In this document: positions 19,169-30,921 of the stretch, piece by piece
Layout of the letters: every line of letters begins with the position of its first letter
How positions within the stretch are numbered: the stretch's first letter is position 1
Source of the DNA: Zygnema cylindricum
Lineage: Eukaryota > Streptophyta > Zygnematophyceae > Zygnematales > Zygnemataceae
Reading direction: 5' to 3'
Length of the DNA stretch: 64,000 bases
Assembly (NCBI GenBank): GCA_037447655.1
Contig: JBBHKE010001433.1
Span: 62,001 to 126,000, forward strand
Translations under genes and position numbers: made by a program
Notes under the pieces: model-generated
What the model saw: the letters and a program-made list of their open reading frames with translations, nothing else
What the model was told of the DNA's origin: nothing
Databases searched by the model: none

Positions 19169-21634
19169 CTATTCACTTAATCCCACTGCGTCCCTACAAT
19201 ACTTCAGTTTAGGAGCCGGAAGAGCTTTAGTGAGCATCTCAGCAATCATTTTTGCATCTGGCAAATAGCATAATTTAATCACTCTAGAGAACACCTTTTC
19301 TCTTACAAAGTGTAATCTTACATCTATGTGCTTGCTTTTGAAATGGTGACTTGGGTTAGAAGCAATGGTAATGGCAGCCTGGTTATCACACCAGATCACT
19401 TGTGGACCAACCTGCATGTATCCCAACTCTTGTAACATGGATTTCACCCATAGGAGTTCTTTGAGGGTCGAGCTTGCTGCCATATATTCTGATTCCATCG
19501 TCGATTGTGCCGTGACCTTTTGAAGTTTGCTGCTCCAACAGCAAGTTCCGTTCCCAATTTGCAGAACGAATCCCGTGGTGGATTTTCGACTCGGCATATC
19601 GCCATAGCTTGCATCACTCCATGTTTGTAGCTTCACTTCTCCTCCGCCTAGTGTGAGTTTGAGGTTTTTGGTTCCTGCCAAGTATCTTAAAACTCTTCTT
19701 GCTGCATCAAAGTCAGATTTTCTCGGATTCTCTAGACTTCTGCTCAATACCCCAACTGCTGCAGCAATATCCGGACGGGTACAGTTCATGAAATAAAGTA
19801 AACTTCCCACTATCTGTCTGTAAGGTATCAATGTCATAAGATCATCCTCCCCTGACTTATAGACTTCTCTGACAATAACACCTGGTTCTGTTTCTTCCCT
19901 CTCTAACCTTTGACGAAACTCTGTTGGTGTTACACATCCTTTTGCCCCCCGCATTCCATATTCATCTAACATGTTTCCAATAGCCTCCTTTTGAGTCAAT
20001 TTTATTAATCTGTTTTTCCTGTCCCTTTCTACTTGAATACCCAAAATATATTTTGCCTCACCGAGGTCTTTCATCTCGAACCGTGATTTCAAAGCAGTTT
20101 TAATTTTGTTAATTTCAGCCATTGATTTGCTGACTAATAGTAAATCATCTACGTATACCGCTATATATACTATTCCATCCTCACCTTGTAGAACATAGAC
20201 AGAGTGATCAGAGCTTATCCTTTTAAAGCCTAGACCTGTTAAGAATTCATCAAGTTTTAGATTCCATTGCCTCGGTGCATGTTTTAGGCCGTACAACGAT
20301 TTTAGCAGTTTACATACTAAATGCTCTTTTCCTGGTTCAGCATACATTTCAGGCTGCTGCATGTAAATGGTCTCCTCTAGTTCTCCATGCAAAAAGGCCG
20401 TCTTTACATCCATTTGATGGATTTCCATATCTTCTATAGCAGCTAGAGATAGCAAAATCCTAACTGTTGGAAATCTTACAACAGGAGAAAAAGTTTCTTC
20501 AAAGTCAATTCCTTCCTTTTGGTTATAACCCTTTGCCACAAGTCTAGCCTTGTATCGTTCAATGGTATTGTCTGGATTTAACTTCACCTTGAATACCCAT
20601 TTGCTGCCAATCGCTTTACGATCCGGAGGGAGGTCCACAAGCTCCCATGTCTGAGCCTCCATGATCGACTTCATTTCATCGTTTGCCGCCTCGATCCAGT
20701 GATTCCGCTCCGGTGAGGAGAAGGCTTCCCGGATGGTCAGAGGCTCCCCTGAGGCTGCAGAGTACGCAAAGTGAGAACTTGCTTGCAGGCGGCTAGTGGA
20801 TCTTCTTCCCCCCGGAAATTCTGAAGCTGAAATTGTCGGATCCCGTGCGTTGCGCTTGTTGCGCTGGTTGCGATCCGTAGGCACTAACTGCTCTTGTTGC
20901 GCTTCGAAACGAACTTGTTGCGGAACCCAATTATTGTTCGACTCTCGTGGAGCCACTGGTGAAATTTGTATCTGTGGGACTATATTATGGATGCTATCTA
21001 AAATGACATTTTTTTGTACTTTTTGCTGCTTCTGCTGCTCTGTCATTTTAAATAAGTGTATCGAGTCTAGTTCATCTTTCACAACTATATTCCTGGCGAC
21101 AATGATTTTCTGTCTTTCAAAAACAAAGACTCTATAACCTTTAGAGTGGTCATCATATCCTAACAAAATCCCCGGCAATCCCTTAGGTTCCATTTTCCAT
21201 CTATCATTAGACGTATCCAAAATAAAACATTTACTTCCAAAGACCTTGAAGTGACTGACATCCGGTTTTCTGCCCGTCCAGATCTCATAAGGAGTGGTGT
21301 CTACCGATCTTGATCCTATCCTATTTTTGATATAAACTGCACAATTTAACGCTTCAGCCCAGAATTTCGGATCTACATTTTTATCCGCAAGCATGGACCT
21401 AGAGCTCTCTGTGATAGTTCTATTTAGTCTTTGTGAGACCCCATTCTGTTCCGGAGAGTATGGGACAGCTAGTTTGTGACTGATACCTTCATTGAGTAAG
21501 AAATTTTCAAACTCTTTTGACGTATATTCTCCGCCATTATCCGATCTGAGCTCCAGAATTGGCCGACCGTGTAATTTCTCCGCCCACGCTTTGTAGTGTT
21601 GAAAGTGAGTGAAGACTTCACATTTTTCTTTCAT
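19169..21634 (-). pseudogene. C pol: integrase core, RT and RNase H (821 codons)
   Basis: The longest frame of element C. Residues 1-70 are the integrase core after the frameshift: LRSDNGGEYTS is present, but the Glu 36 residues after the Asp is Gln (NGVSQRLNRT, residue 68), which should kill integration. The GYDDHSKGYRVF region lies at 159-170, the linker SASEFPGGRRSTSRLQ at 268-283, and RT from about 345 (KWVFKVKLNPD) with YVDD at 494-497. RNase H has SDASYGDMP, TMESEY, CDNQAA and IAEMLTK, where the last Asp is Glu. It ends at TGA/TAG 19169 before the 58-bp repeats. The upstream part lies in another frame (21990-21631). Confidence 0.9.
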
Positions 21635-22989
21635 GAAGTAGACCTAAGTAAACCTCGAAAATCATCTGTAAATGTAACCATATATTTCATCCCCCCGGCA
21701 GATTGTACCTTTGCAGGGCCGAAAACATCAGAATGAATGAGTTGCAAGAGTTTAGTAGATCTGTGTTCAGACTCCTGAGGAAACGGTAATCTATGTATTT
21801 TTCTTAATGCACATCCATCACACGTTTTAGGTGACTGGTTTGACAGGGTGACTCCTTCCACTTTACCAGCAGTGACCATCTTTTTCATACTATCATAATT
21901 CACATGGCCTAACCTTTTATGCCACAGCTCATCTGAGGATAATGCACCGGAATACAAAACATCATTTTCTTTATTATCGGGCATATCCATTCAATACATT
22001 TTGCTGGCATCTCTAGTTCCCGTAACCGCAATTTTCCCATTTTTGCTAACAACCTGCCTGCCGTGTTTCAGATTGACCTCAAATCCTTTACTTTCTACCA
22101 AAGACGTTGAGAACAAATTTTTCTTAAAATCTGGGACATAAAGGACATTATGAAGAGTTCTCTCAACAACTTTGCCCTCCACATCAACTAGCAGGGAGAC
22201 ATCGCCTACAGCCCGGGTTTGCACACTCATTCCACATGCATAGTAGATATTTTTCTCTGGTGTTGATGTCAGATTTTTGAAAACTGCCTTGTTCCAACAC
22301 ATGTGGGCCGATGCTCCCGTGTCCATTATCCATCCATTGTCTTTAGCGCCCTCTATCGCTGCCGCCATTGCAAATAGATCATCATCCTCCTCGTTAGAGA
22401 GTGAGAGAGACTCGTCATGATGAGATGAAGACGCCGAAAATAGTGCATTTCCTCGTTGTGACGATCCCGTGAAGCCTTGATGAAACTGGCTCTGCTGCCA
22501 ACCAGGCCTATATAGACCTGTTTCATTAGCCTTTTTAAGCTTAGGACAAAATTTGATTCCATGACCTTTTTCATTACAATAAAAACAGCCATTGAAGGAT
22601 TGTCTATTTCCTCTTTGATAAAACTGTCTAAACTGATTCTGGTTCTGATTAAACTGACTTCTCTGCTGATTAGAATGACCTTTTTTGTCAAATTCTGTGT
22701 TAAATGTCTCTACGTGTTTTTCACCATTCAGAATTTTAGAATCTGCCTCCTCTTCCAATATCAAATTAATAGCTAACTGTAGTGTCCAGCTAGCTTTATC
22801 TTTTTGTTTCAGCCTATCAGACGCTGCTCTCATAGTATTAGGAAGACCCCTCATTAGCAAAGCAGCCTGCTGAAACTGAGGAAAAGATCCGCCTGCACAA
22901 GCATGAGAATCTATTAGTATTCGAAATTTGTTACAATATTCAGCCATTGTGCCACTCGTGTATTTGTAGTCCCAAATTCGTCCAGCCAA
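21631..22989 (-). pseudogene. C gag C-terminus, protease and integrase N-terminus
   Basis: Frame 22989-21991 (332 codons) covers the Gag core (KYTSGTMAEYCNKFRIL, LLMRGLPNTMRAASDRL), a Q/N-rich stretch (residues 105-130) and the zinc knuckle CFYCNEKGHGIKFC (135-148). The protease site D-T-G follows at 223-225 (GWIMDTGASAHMC). It ends at a TGA (21991-21993). The same frame continues 21990-21631 with WHKRLGHVN ... CDGCALRK and HSDVFGPAK (first catalytic Asp present) up to TFTDDF. A frameshift near 21640 then moves the core into the 821-codon frame. Confidence 0.88.
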
Positions 22990-23028
22990 AAATAGCTCTT
23001 CTTGTACATTAGCCTTTTCAAAATCATC

Positions 23029-23352
23029 CTAGAGAGATTTCCAGATATCGATCGCCTTTTTCATTTTTATCCGTGACATAGCCAATTCTTCTGAAATACA
23101 AAACTTCAGAATTGACCGAGCTTGCGAATTTTTCTTTGACCACGACGGATCTGATTCCGCCAGTGAACCATCCAAAATATCCAAGAGATTAACATTTTCG
23201 AAGTGTGTTTCCACCATATCCGCCCAATACGCGTATTTTTCTCCTGAGAAAATAGGAATTCTTGATGAAAGGCCCATAACCTGTTGTTCTACAACCACCG
23301 GTGCAGGTGGAGGAGCAGCAGTAGTAGTGGAAGTAGACATAATCTCACTCAC
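23029..23352 (-). pseudogene. C gag N-terminus, starting inside the LTR
   Basis: ATG at 23352 lies 70 bp before the end of the 5' LTR. The first residues are Ser/Thr/Pro/Ala-rich (MSTSTTTAAPPPAPVVVEQ) and then QVMG is read from the PBS. The FSGEKYAYWADMVETHF segment and a helical Gag core follow. A TAG at 23029-23031 interrupts, and the same frame continues at 22989. Confidence 0.88.
23271..23281 (-). promoter_or_regulatory. PBS of element C
   Basis: GGTTATGGGCC directly after the LTR end on the minus strand. It is 11 nt of the half-tRNA-Met type site. Confidence 0.78.
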
Positions 23353-24182
23353 AGAAGCTTATCAAGAATCCTATCAAACAGCTATTTTCTACAGCTCACC
23401 AAATCTGATACAATGAACCAAATTGCTTCACACTATACCACAGTATAGAATATCACAAGGGCTGACAACTCCCAAAGTTTCAGCTCAATTGATCCAACAT
23501 ACACCAAGATATGCAACTCAGAAGTTTCCCAAAAACAGTCTGCAGATTACACAGTCTGGAAGTCTGGATACATAAAATGTTCTACGTCCTAAGTCTTATA
23601 CTCTTCACTTAGTTGTACTTCAACATAGTGCTGTGCCGCTGATACAAGTGTTCCTACAAGATACGTCCAAAAGAACTAAACTGCCACTAAGGTCTAAGTG
23701 CACCTGATCACGCTAAAACTAATCTATCATTGCACACTCAATATGACTAAGAATCCTATACAGGTTATTTAATCAAATACTTGTCGCCGGGCTTAGAGAA
23801 TCTCGTCCGTTGACTTGATTCGAATCAAACGCAGTAGCGCAGTTCAATTCCTGTTTGTATTCAAAATATCCGCAGTTTCGTAGCAGCTACGTTATCACAT
23901 ACAAAAGTTCATCGTAGCTGCGTTTGTCTTGTTGCGTAGCAACTGCGTTGTTATGTAACAAAATATCCGCAGTTGCGTTTGACCCGTTGCTTCGCAGGCT
24001 GTGGTCGTCTATACAGATCATATCAAAAATAACCGCAGCTGCGCTTGTTCCATCTGCGTCCCAGCTGCGTTGTCGGTGCCAAAAACCTGTACTGTGATTC
24101 AAGTGATGACGCGTGTCCATATATATCTATTTTTCCGCCGTCCTACTAATTTGCTGAGACTTAAAGCTTTTCAAAAACAACA
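23282..24182 (-). repeat. 5' LTR of element C
   Basis: A 901-bp LTR, minus-strand ends TGTTGTTTTTG and AGAACAACA. A possible TATA region (TAGATATATATGG) lies near 24118-24130. It is rich in GCAGCTGCG words, as is the 58-bp repeat near the other end. Confidence 0.9.
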
Positions 24183-24187
24183 TATAT
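24183..24187. repeat. target-site duplication of element C, right
   Basis: TATAT, compared with TATGT at 17987-17991. Confidence 0.65.
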
Positions 24188-24690
24188 CACTTAAAGGTTT
24201 TCGGCAGTCAAGTATTCAGTCTTGATACAGATCGATCTAATTCGAAGCTAGATCCTAAAGGAAAACCGGGATACTTATTAGGATATGATGAGGATGTTAA
24301 AGGATATAGAGTTTATGATCTAAAAAGGGAAGATATAATCTTAGTTAAGCATCTAGTAGTTATGGATGACGGAAAGTCTATGGATCCCTTCAAATATACA
24401 AAGTCAGTAAAAATCAGATTTGAGTCAGAAAATTCCGATGACTTTGAGTTTCCTAACTATCCAGGTTTTAGAGAAGATAACATTCTTGCAGGTACAAATC
24501 AGACCGAAAAGGACTGGGCTGTGGAAACTCCAGTGACATTTCTACTCGAAGCGGAAGACGTGGTAGAAATTGATTCAGAATCAAGGGATAAGGGAGAAGC
24601 CGAGTTTGTTCAAAAGAATCCACGAGAACGATCTATTCCAGCCTCAAATTTTGAGGGGGGAAGGAGAAGTAGCAAAAGAATGTAAGAATA
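24188..24690 (+). pseudogene. D integrase C-terminal part and linker
   Basis: Resumes D after element C: HLKVFGSQVFSLDTD, GKPGYLLGYDEDVKGYRVY, then an acidic linker (open frame 24362-24685) ending in IPASNFEGGRRSSKRM and TAA. Domain order and sequence match B (8240-8720). Confidence 0.8.
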
Positions 24691-25637
24691 ACAGGTTAAC
24701 AACAAGGTAACTAAACTATCTCATCAAGATGAACCTCAAACTTATGGAGAGGCGATGACTTGTCTAGAAAGAAATCGGTGGAAGACAGCCATCAATGAGG
24801 AGATGGCCTCAATTATGGCAGCCGATACTTCGGAGCTGGTGGATTGTCCACCTAACCGAAAACAAATCGGTTGTAAGTGGGTTTTCAAATTAAAATTGAA
24901 CCCAGATAACTCAATCGAACGCTACAAGGCCAAATTAGTGGCAAAGGGATTTACAAAAAAGGAGGGAATTGACTACAAGGAAACCTTTGCCCCAGTGGTG
25001 AGATTTCCCTCCGTCCGCATACTTCTCAGCCTGGCAACAGCAAAAGACATGGAAGTGCACCAGATGGACATCAAAACAGCCTTTCTGCATGGAGAATTGG
25101 AAGAGGAGATCTTCATGCGACAACTCAAGGGTTTGTGGAGGAAGGAGAGGAGAGTAAGGTATGAAGGCTGATTAAATCTCTTTATGGTTTGAAACAGGCG
25201 CCTCGAGAGTGGAATAAGAAGCTTGATGAGTTTCTTACCGGTCTAGGATATATCTAGATCAGCTCAGATCACTCAATCTATGTTTTCGAAGATGAGGAAG
25301 GTTTTATATTTATTGCAATTTATGTTGATGATTTGCTTGTTTTAAGTAAATCAATGGAAAAAATTAATAAACTAAAAACTGATCTTAAGGGGAGATTTGA
25401 AATGAAGGATATAGGGAAAGCAAAATATACTTTGGGAATTCAAGTAGAGAGAGACCTAAAAAGAAAAATTATAAGATTGAATCAAAAAGAAGCAATAGGA
25501 AGCATGCTTGAAAAATTTCAAATGGATAAAGCTAATAGTTATACAACTCCAATGGAGTTGAAGAAGGGAAGTAAGGAGAGTTTGGAAAAAGGAGTGATGT
25601 CTTAGACGAGGAATTATCTCCTGAAGAACAGAAGTTC
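24691..25637 (+). pseudogene. D reverse transcriptase, broken
   Basis: Open 24755-25171: [58 protein letters not shown] (two overlapping stretches) and VHQMDIKTAFLHGELEEEIFMRQ. A frameshift follows near 25130. The TAG at 25255-25257 in the G-Y-I-R-I-S-S motif is shared with B. The catalytic YVDDLL and the frame 25333-25605 follow, ending in another frameshift near 25600. Confidence 0.8.
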
Positions 25638-26315
25638 ATGCAGACTATTCGTTACAAGCAAGTAGTGGGAAGTCTAATATGTTTTATGAATTATACCCAG
25701 CCGGATTTAGCTGCAGCTGTAGGAGTGCTGAGTAGAAGTCTAAATGCTCCCACTAAGAGGGATTGGGAGGCAGCTAAAAGAGTCCTTAGATATTTGATAC
25801 GAACTAGGGATCTATGGATGCATTTGGGTGGGGAGAATATTGACATCACTACTTGGAGTGATGCCAGTTATGGTGATGCTCCGATGAGGAGATGCACTTC
25901 CGGATGTGTATTATGTGTGGGTGATGGGGCTTGCTGTTGGAGTAGCAAACAGCAAAAATTTATTGCTCAGTCCATCTTGGAGGCTGAGTATATGGCCTCT
26001 TGCTCTGCTGTAAAAGAATTGAAGTGGGTCAAGTCTTTGCTTGGTGAGCTTGGTCACATTAATAGTGGTGTGCAGAATTTTTTTTGTGATAATAAGGCAG
26101 CAATCGCTATTTCTGCCAATCATAAACATCATTTTAAAGCCAAACATATGGACATAAGACTCATCTTTGTTAGAGAGAAAGTAGAAAACAAAATAATCAG
26201 TTTAGAGTACCGACCAGATAGTGAGATGGTAGCAGATATGATGACCAAACCTGTGCCTTCCCCTAAGCTAATTTTATGTAGGGAGAAGTATGGTCTGAAA
26301 TTAAAAATTGACTAG
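25638..26315 (+). pseudogene. D RNase H domain, open (225 codons)
   Basis: An uninterrupted frame with VGSLICFMNYTQPDLAAAVGVLSRSL and all four catalytic positions in place: SDASYGDAP, LEAEYMASC, CDNKAAIAIS and VADMMTK, then the KLILCREKYGLKLKID tail and TAG. It is part of a dead polyprotein, so it is called pseudogene although this domain itself is intact. Confidence 0.82.
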
Positions 26316-26328
26316 AAAATAAGGGGAG
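26316..26328 (+). promoter_or_regulatory. polypurine tract of element D
   Basis: AAAATAAGGGGAG directly before the 3' LTR start TGTAG. Confidence 0.75.
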
Positions 26329-26886
26329 TGTAGAATTTAATGGTCCATTTTTAAGTATTTTCTAGGTCTTAATAGAAATATAGAAAGAAGCCGAGGCAGT
26401 CTACCTCTAACTTCTCTCTCCAACTCACAAAATTGTCGCAGTCACTGTGAAATTGGAGAGGGAGCTAGAGCCATGGCTACCTAGGCTATTCAGAGTTTTA
26501 CGGGAAATATATATTAGTTAGGGGTTTATTTATTTAAAGGTATGTGATGGCCGCAGGATTTGATCGTGGTACTTACCGGCCGGCAGACAGCCGGTAGCCG
26601 GTATCCTTAGTCCTTAAGTCTAAAACTAGTGTTACGTAATATATAGTTTGATAATTAATTAAACTTTATCAGGTAGGATAATTCATTTAACTGTTTACGG
26701 GATACATAGATCCATTAATGTAAAAGTACGGATTGCGGTACGGATAAGAAACCAATACCAGGCATTTATTTCTTTAATGAAACGAATATCGCGCATGTAT
26801 TTATTACGGCTACGATTAAATGTGAATTTAATCGGACGACCGGAAATTAACGCCGAGATCGCGGAAGACGATTTCGGCGGTTTGTT
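26329..26886 (+). repeat. 3' LTR of element D, truncated
   Basis: Matches 14732-15290 and breaks off at about 26886 after GGCGGTTTG, where minus-strand gag of element I begins. The tRNA-like module is at 26545-26628. Confidence 0.8.
26545..26628 (-). other. tRNA-like module inside 3' LTR of D
   Basis: Same layout as in the 5' LTR, more decayed (GACTTAAGGACTAAGG and CACGATCAAATCCTGCGG on the minus strand). Confidence 0.4.
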
Positions 26887-27529
26887 ATCAATTTTATTAG
26901 TGTATTTACTCTTTGTCTCTCAGACCATGAGTTACATGCGCTCTCTAGTTCTCCAAATAATGCTCCTAAGTCATTGCAATAATCATTCATGCTTCGTCCC
27001 TTGTAACTACAAGCTGAAATCTTATTTTTTTGCCACTTGTTGCTGTTACAATGACCCACTCATATATTTTTTTACTAGAGGTACCCAAATCTAAGAGGAA
27101 GATCTAACATGCATAAGGGGAATGGCTATACCCTTAACTACACTTTTGAGAATTAAGAGCTTAGCCACCTTATCATTATAGTTCCAATTTTCATATTCTG
27201 ACCGTTCCGTCTGACTCCCTGTCACCATTGTTGGTGATGTTGTTGCCGTTATTGTCCTTGCTAGTGGAGTCCCTCGAGAAGCAACATCTCCTTTTTCTCC
27301 TTCCATGATTATTTCCTCCCCTTCCTCGTGATCGTTCATGATGGTGGCTGATGTTTTAACAGCTGTTGTGACGGAGGTGCCAGAAAAACGTGTTCCTCAA
27401 AACCCAGGTGGAGGTGGGCATCGAATTTCCCCGGACACTATGCCCCATAGGTGCTTCTCAAAAAGATCTCCCTCCATCATCATTTCCCAATAATGAAAGT
27501 CTGATCCATTATATATGGGCACCCCAGAG
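26887..27529 (-). pseudogene. gag fragment of element I (K-like)
   Basis: Minus strand, downstream of PBS 27530-27544. The Gag start ATG GAG ATC ACA AAA TTT CA lies in the LTR (27565-27546) and continues QVMGPP. The body includes FHYWEMMMEGDLFEK, an acidic stretch (NDHEEGEEIIMEGEKGD), and the helical core CSYKGRSMNDYCNDLGALFGELESA. It ends at the junction with the D LTR. Several frameshifts. The zinc knuckle and everything after it are missing. Confidence 0.7.
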
Positions 27530-27544
27530 GGTGGGCCCATAACC
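27530..27544 (-). promoter_or_regulatory. PBS of element I
   Basis: The minus strand reads GGTTATGGGCCCACC, a perfect 15-nt half-tRNA-Met site. Confidence 0.8.
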
Positions 27545-28445
27545 TGAAATTTTGTGATCTCCATTGACCCACAAAACGAACAGCCTATGTAAAGCCTATA
27601 GGATAATATTTGACCCTTTCACTTTCCCACCGAATTAGTGCCGCCCAGGCACACAAATATTCTGAACACCCTCACCTTTGGGAAGACAAGACTCCCCTGA
27701 GTCAAACGCAAAATGAATCACTGAATTTGCACCTCTGAGCACTAAGTTATTGGCGGCCAAAGATGGCATATAAATACAAAAGGTCACCTGGAGAGAGGCG
27801 CCTCAAATACGATAAGTCCCTTAACTCCTACTCAGAACTACTTACTACTCAACTTTCGGCCAATCAAAAGAGTGTATAGTACAAGAAGGTACAGTGGCCG
27901 ATTGTACTTTTTGTACGGTTATTGTACAACACTGCCTTCTGGTTGACTCTTGTCAACAAGAGAGTCATCGTTCCTCCTCCCATCCTTTACGATGTCCAAT
28001 GATGTGGCGCCACGTGGAGCAGCGCGCCGCTATGTTTGAAAGCCGCCAAATATTCATTCGGGTTTGGCGGAGGCGAAGACGTTCGTCTGATCGTGTATTT
28101 TACACGGCTAGATTCGTGTCCGCGAGCGCCGTTTGACTATAGATGTTGTTTCACCAATTTTGGTCTATTTAAATGAAAATGACGTTTTGCGTATCACTTT
28201 AAATACATAACGAATTGAATACGTACATCGTTTCGTATACGCCATAATGGTTAAGGTACACGTCTATGTCATACTTCGTAGACTTAGGTTCAAATCAGGT
28301 CTAGGGCAACATTTTGGCAATCTATTAATCTGTCTACCTGTCTACTTGTTTCTTTCTGACTATGGCAGCAGCCATGTCCACTCTCTCTCTCTTTCTCTTC
28401 ACTCTAGAGTCTTAATTAAGAAGTGAATATTAATTACTTCTTTTC
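27545..28445 (-). repeat. LTR of element I, 5'-truncated
   Basis: K-type LTR, minus strand. It ends AAAATTTCA at the PBS. The first ~45 bp are missing at the junction with pol fragment H (28446). A G-box (CCACGTGG) lies near 28009 and the tRNA-like module at 28237-28311. Confidence 0.78.
28237..28311 (+). other. tRNA-like module inside LTR I
   Basis: Plus strand: CGCCATAATGGTTAAGG (A-box-like), then CTTAGGTTCAAATCAGGTC with a near-perfect B box (GGTTCAAATC). One of the best copies. Confidence 0.58.
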
Positions 28446-30230
28446 AAAGTGGAAGCTAGAAGGAACAGGAAAGCCTAGATACTTGGTCGGATATGATGAA
28501 GATAGCAAAGGATACCGGGTGTATGATCTAAAAAAAAATGATATAATCTTAGTCAAACACAATGTAGTTATGGATGAAGTATAATCCATTGATCCGTTTG
28601 AATACACCAAGGAAGGTAAAATCAGGAATGTCCTGGATGTAGATTTTAATTTTGACCTTAAACTAATTGAGGAAGCACAAAAGGAAGAAAGTGAATTTAA
28701 AAGAAAATCAGATGTCAAGAAAGTGGAGGAGACGCATAAGGATTCTTTTTAAACTGAAAATGAAAAATAACCGGAGTCGGCAGATGGGCAAGATGAAGAT
28801 ATACCCAAATGGAATCGAAGGATGTCCTCAATACCAGCATCAGAATTTGACGGAGGACAGAGAAGTAGCAAACGAATTCAAGAGAGAATGGCCAACAGTA
28901 AGCTAACCAAGCTGTCCTATTCGCAAGAACCTAAAATATACTTAAAAGCTATAAATAGCTTGGAAGGGGATAGATGGACAACAACTATTAATGAGGAAAT
29001 GAATTTCATAATGGAGGCAAATACATGGGAGTGAGTTGATTGTCCCCTGGATAGAAAACTAATTATTTTTAAATGGGTTTTTAAACTAAAATTAAATCCA
29101 GATAATTTTATAGAAAAATTCATGTCTAAATTGGTAGCAAAAGGATACACTCAAAATGAGGGAATTGATTATGAGGAGACCTTTGCACCGTTAGTCTGGT
29201 TTCCCTCAGTAAGAATCCTTCTTAGTCTAGGTGTAGCTCTAGACATAGAAATACATCAAATGGACATAAAAACAACTTTTCTAAATGGGGAACTAAAAGA
29301 AGAAATTTTCATTAAACAATTGGAGGGATTTGTAGAAAAGCGAGAAGAAAGCAAGGTGTGCAAGTCGAATAATTCACTATACGGCCTCAATTAAGCGCCC
29401 TGACAATCTAACATCAAATTGGATGGGTTCCTTACCGGTCTGGGTTACATACAGATAAACTCAGATCACTCCATTTATCTTTTTGAAGATGACAATGGTG
29501 CCATTGTCATTATAGTCTATATGGATGATTTGCTTGTTTTGAGTAAATCTATTGAGAAAATAAATCAATTGAAAAGAAGTTTGAGTGGTAGATTCAATAT
29601 AAAAGACTTAAGAGTAGCTTATTTCATTTTGGGAATACAAATGGAAATGGACAGAGATATGAAAATAATCAGACTAACTCAGAAGGAAAAGAATCAGACT
29701 AACTCACAAGGAAGCAATCGGTAATATGCTTCATAAATTTCAAATGGACCAAGCCCATGGTTGCTCTACTCCTATAAAACTTAAAAGGGTTACTGAAGGG
29801 AATAGTGAAAAGGGAATAATATTCTTGGATTACCAGATTACTCTAGAAGAATACAAATTTTTGCACGATATTCCCTATAAACAAATTGTACCAAGCTTGA
29901 TCTACGTTATGAACTGTACACGTTTGGACATACTCGCAAGTGTAGGAGTTCTTAGTAGAAGTCTAAACAATCCTAGGAAAAAAGATTGGGAGGCAGCAAA
30001 GAGGGTAATGAGATATCTTTTGGGAACAAGGGAATTATTGTTAAATCTGGGAGGGGTAAACATTAACATCATCACTTAGAAAGATGCTAGTGATTGAGAT
30101 GTGCCACTCAGAAAGTTAACTTAAGGATATATTTTGCAAATTGGGTGGGGTGCATGCTGCTGGAGCATCAAACAACATAAAGTTGTCCCTAAGTCTACAA
30201 AACTATTCTATTGTACAAAAATTGATGCAA
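28446..30230 (+). pseudogene. pol fragment H: integrase tail, RT, part of RNase H
   Basis: Starts in the middle of integrase (KWKLEGTGKPRYLVGYDED) with no LTR. The linker (IPASEFDGGQRSSKRIQ) and RT (YEETFAPLVWFPSVRILLSL, IHQMDIKTTFLNGEL, an RT active site YMDDLL near 29520) follow. RNase H begins at about 29865. YVDD is Y-M-D-D here. RNase H loses its middle: the sequence jumps from the STMEAEY region to the terminal LFYCT region near 30200, a ~290-bp deletion compared with 40390-40700. The end is not followed by an LTR. Confidence 0.75.
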
Positions 30231-30585
30231 CATAGTCTAGACTTCTAAAACTGGTTTGACTTGTGCACTAATATATCAATTTCTTTAACTCCCTCATACA
30301 TAATGCTCATGCTTTGTGTCTGACTATACAGACAAAATTGTTGGCTACTCAGAAGATAAGTCTCAGAGTATAAAACTCACTTTAGGATGGACGTTTTCAC
30401 AACTACTAGCATTGTACATTTTTATCATTTGCTATGTTTTGAAATTGAAGTATCTTTGCAAATGTTTAATTGATCGATGACCTTCGGTTGTGCGAAGTTT
30501 GAATATGTGTTTGATAGGAAAATGTTAATGGCGACAGCTACACAATACTTGGTTAGAAGGTAGTTTACGGTAGCTTAACTGTTAG
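30231..30585. other. unannotated AT-rich DNA
   Basis: No frame, repeat or RNA gene recognised. Confidence 0.45.
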
Positions 30586-30921
30586 ATATCTCACAAGATG
30601 GAGAATTTTGAACAAGAGGTTATGAGAGCATGCCATTAAACTGGAGGTATTCGATGGAAACCCGTACTTGATGTGGAAGGTGCTGATCTAAAGACATTTG
30701 GAGGAGAACATATAACTCTACCGCGTGGATGGCTCTATGCCTAATCAAGGAAAATCGACACCTATTGATACTTAGAACACATTTGGGAGTGCAAAGTGGA
30801 AGGCATCATCATCCACATTTTTTAATGTAATAGGGAAATAGACAACATTAGAGTTTAAAGTTTAATGTTGCAATGCATGACACATTATCCTACGTTTACT
30901 AAAGCCTTAAATATTTGGAAA
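30586..30921 (+). pseudogene. decayed copia gag N-terminal region
   Basis: Contains ENFEQEVMRACH at 30604-30640, where GGTTATGAGAGCA looks like a worn half-tRNA-Met PBS in the usual Gln-Glu-Val-Met setting. FDGNPYLMWKV and a VDGSMPNQG stretch follow, fitting the F.G..Y..W and VDGS signatures of copia Gag. Stops and frameshifts are frequent. No LTR of this family is visible. It is cut at 30921 by LTR K3. Confidence 0.5.

Larger units (their letters stand above)
17992..24182 (-). mobile_element. copia-type LTR retrotransposon C, nearly complete
   Basis: A full-length minus-strand element of 6.19 kb inside D. 5' LTR 23282-24182, PBS 23271-23281, Gag start at 23352 (inside the LTR), pol to 19169, PPT 18891-18903, 3' LTR 17992-18890. 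By eye the LTRs differ at about 18-20 sites in 900 bp, so it is moderately young. The polyprotein has only two in-frame stops (23029-23031 and 21991-21993) and one frameshift (about 21640), but it also has changed catalytic residues. Confidence 0.93.
14732..26886 (+). mobile_element. copia-type element D, split by element C
   Basis: A B-family element with 5' LTR 14732-15785, internal region 15786-17986 and 24188-26328, and a 3' LTR cut short at about 26886. Element C (17992-24182, minus) sits in the integrase gene. It inserted into K2's integrase entry. The left flank is ATATT (14727-14731), but the right duplication cannot be checked because the 3' LTR is truncated and followed by foreign minus-strand gag. 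All domains are broken by stops. Confidence 0.85.
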
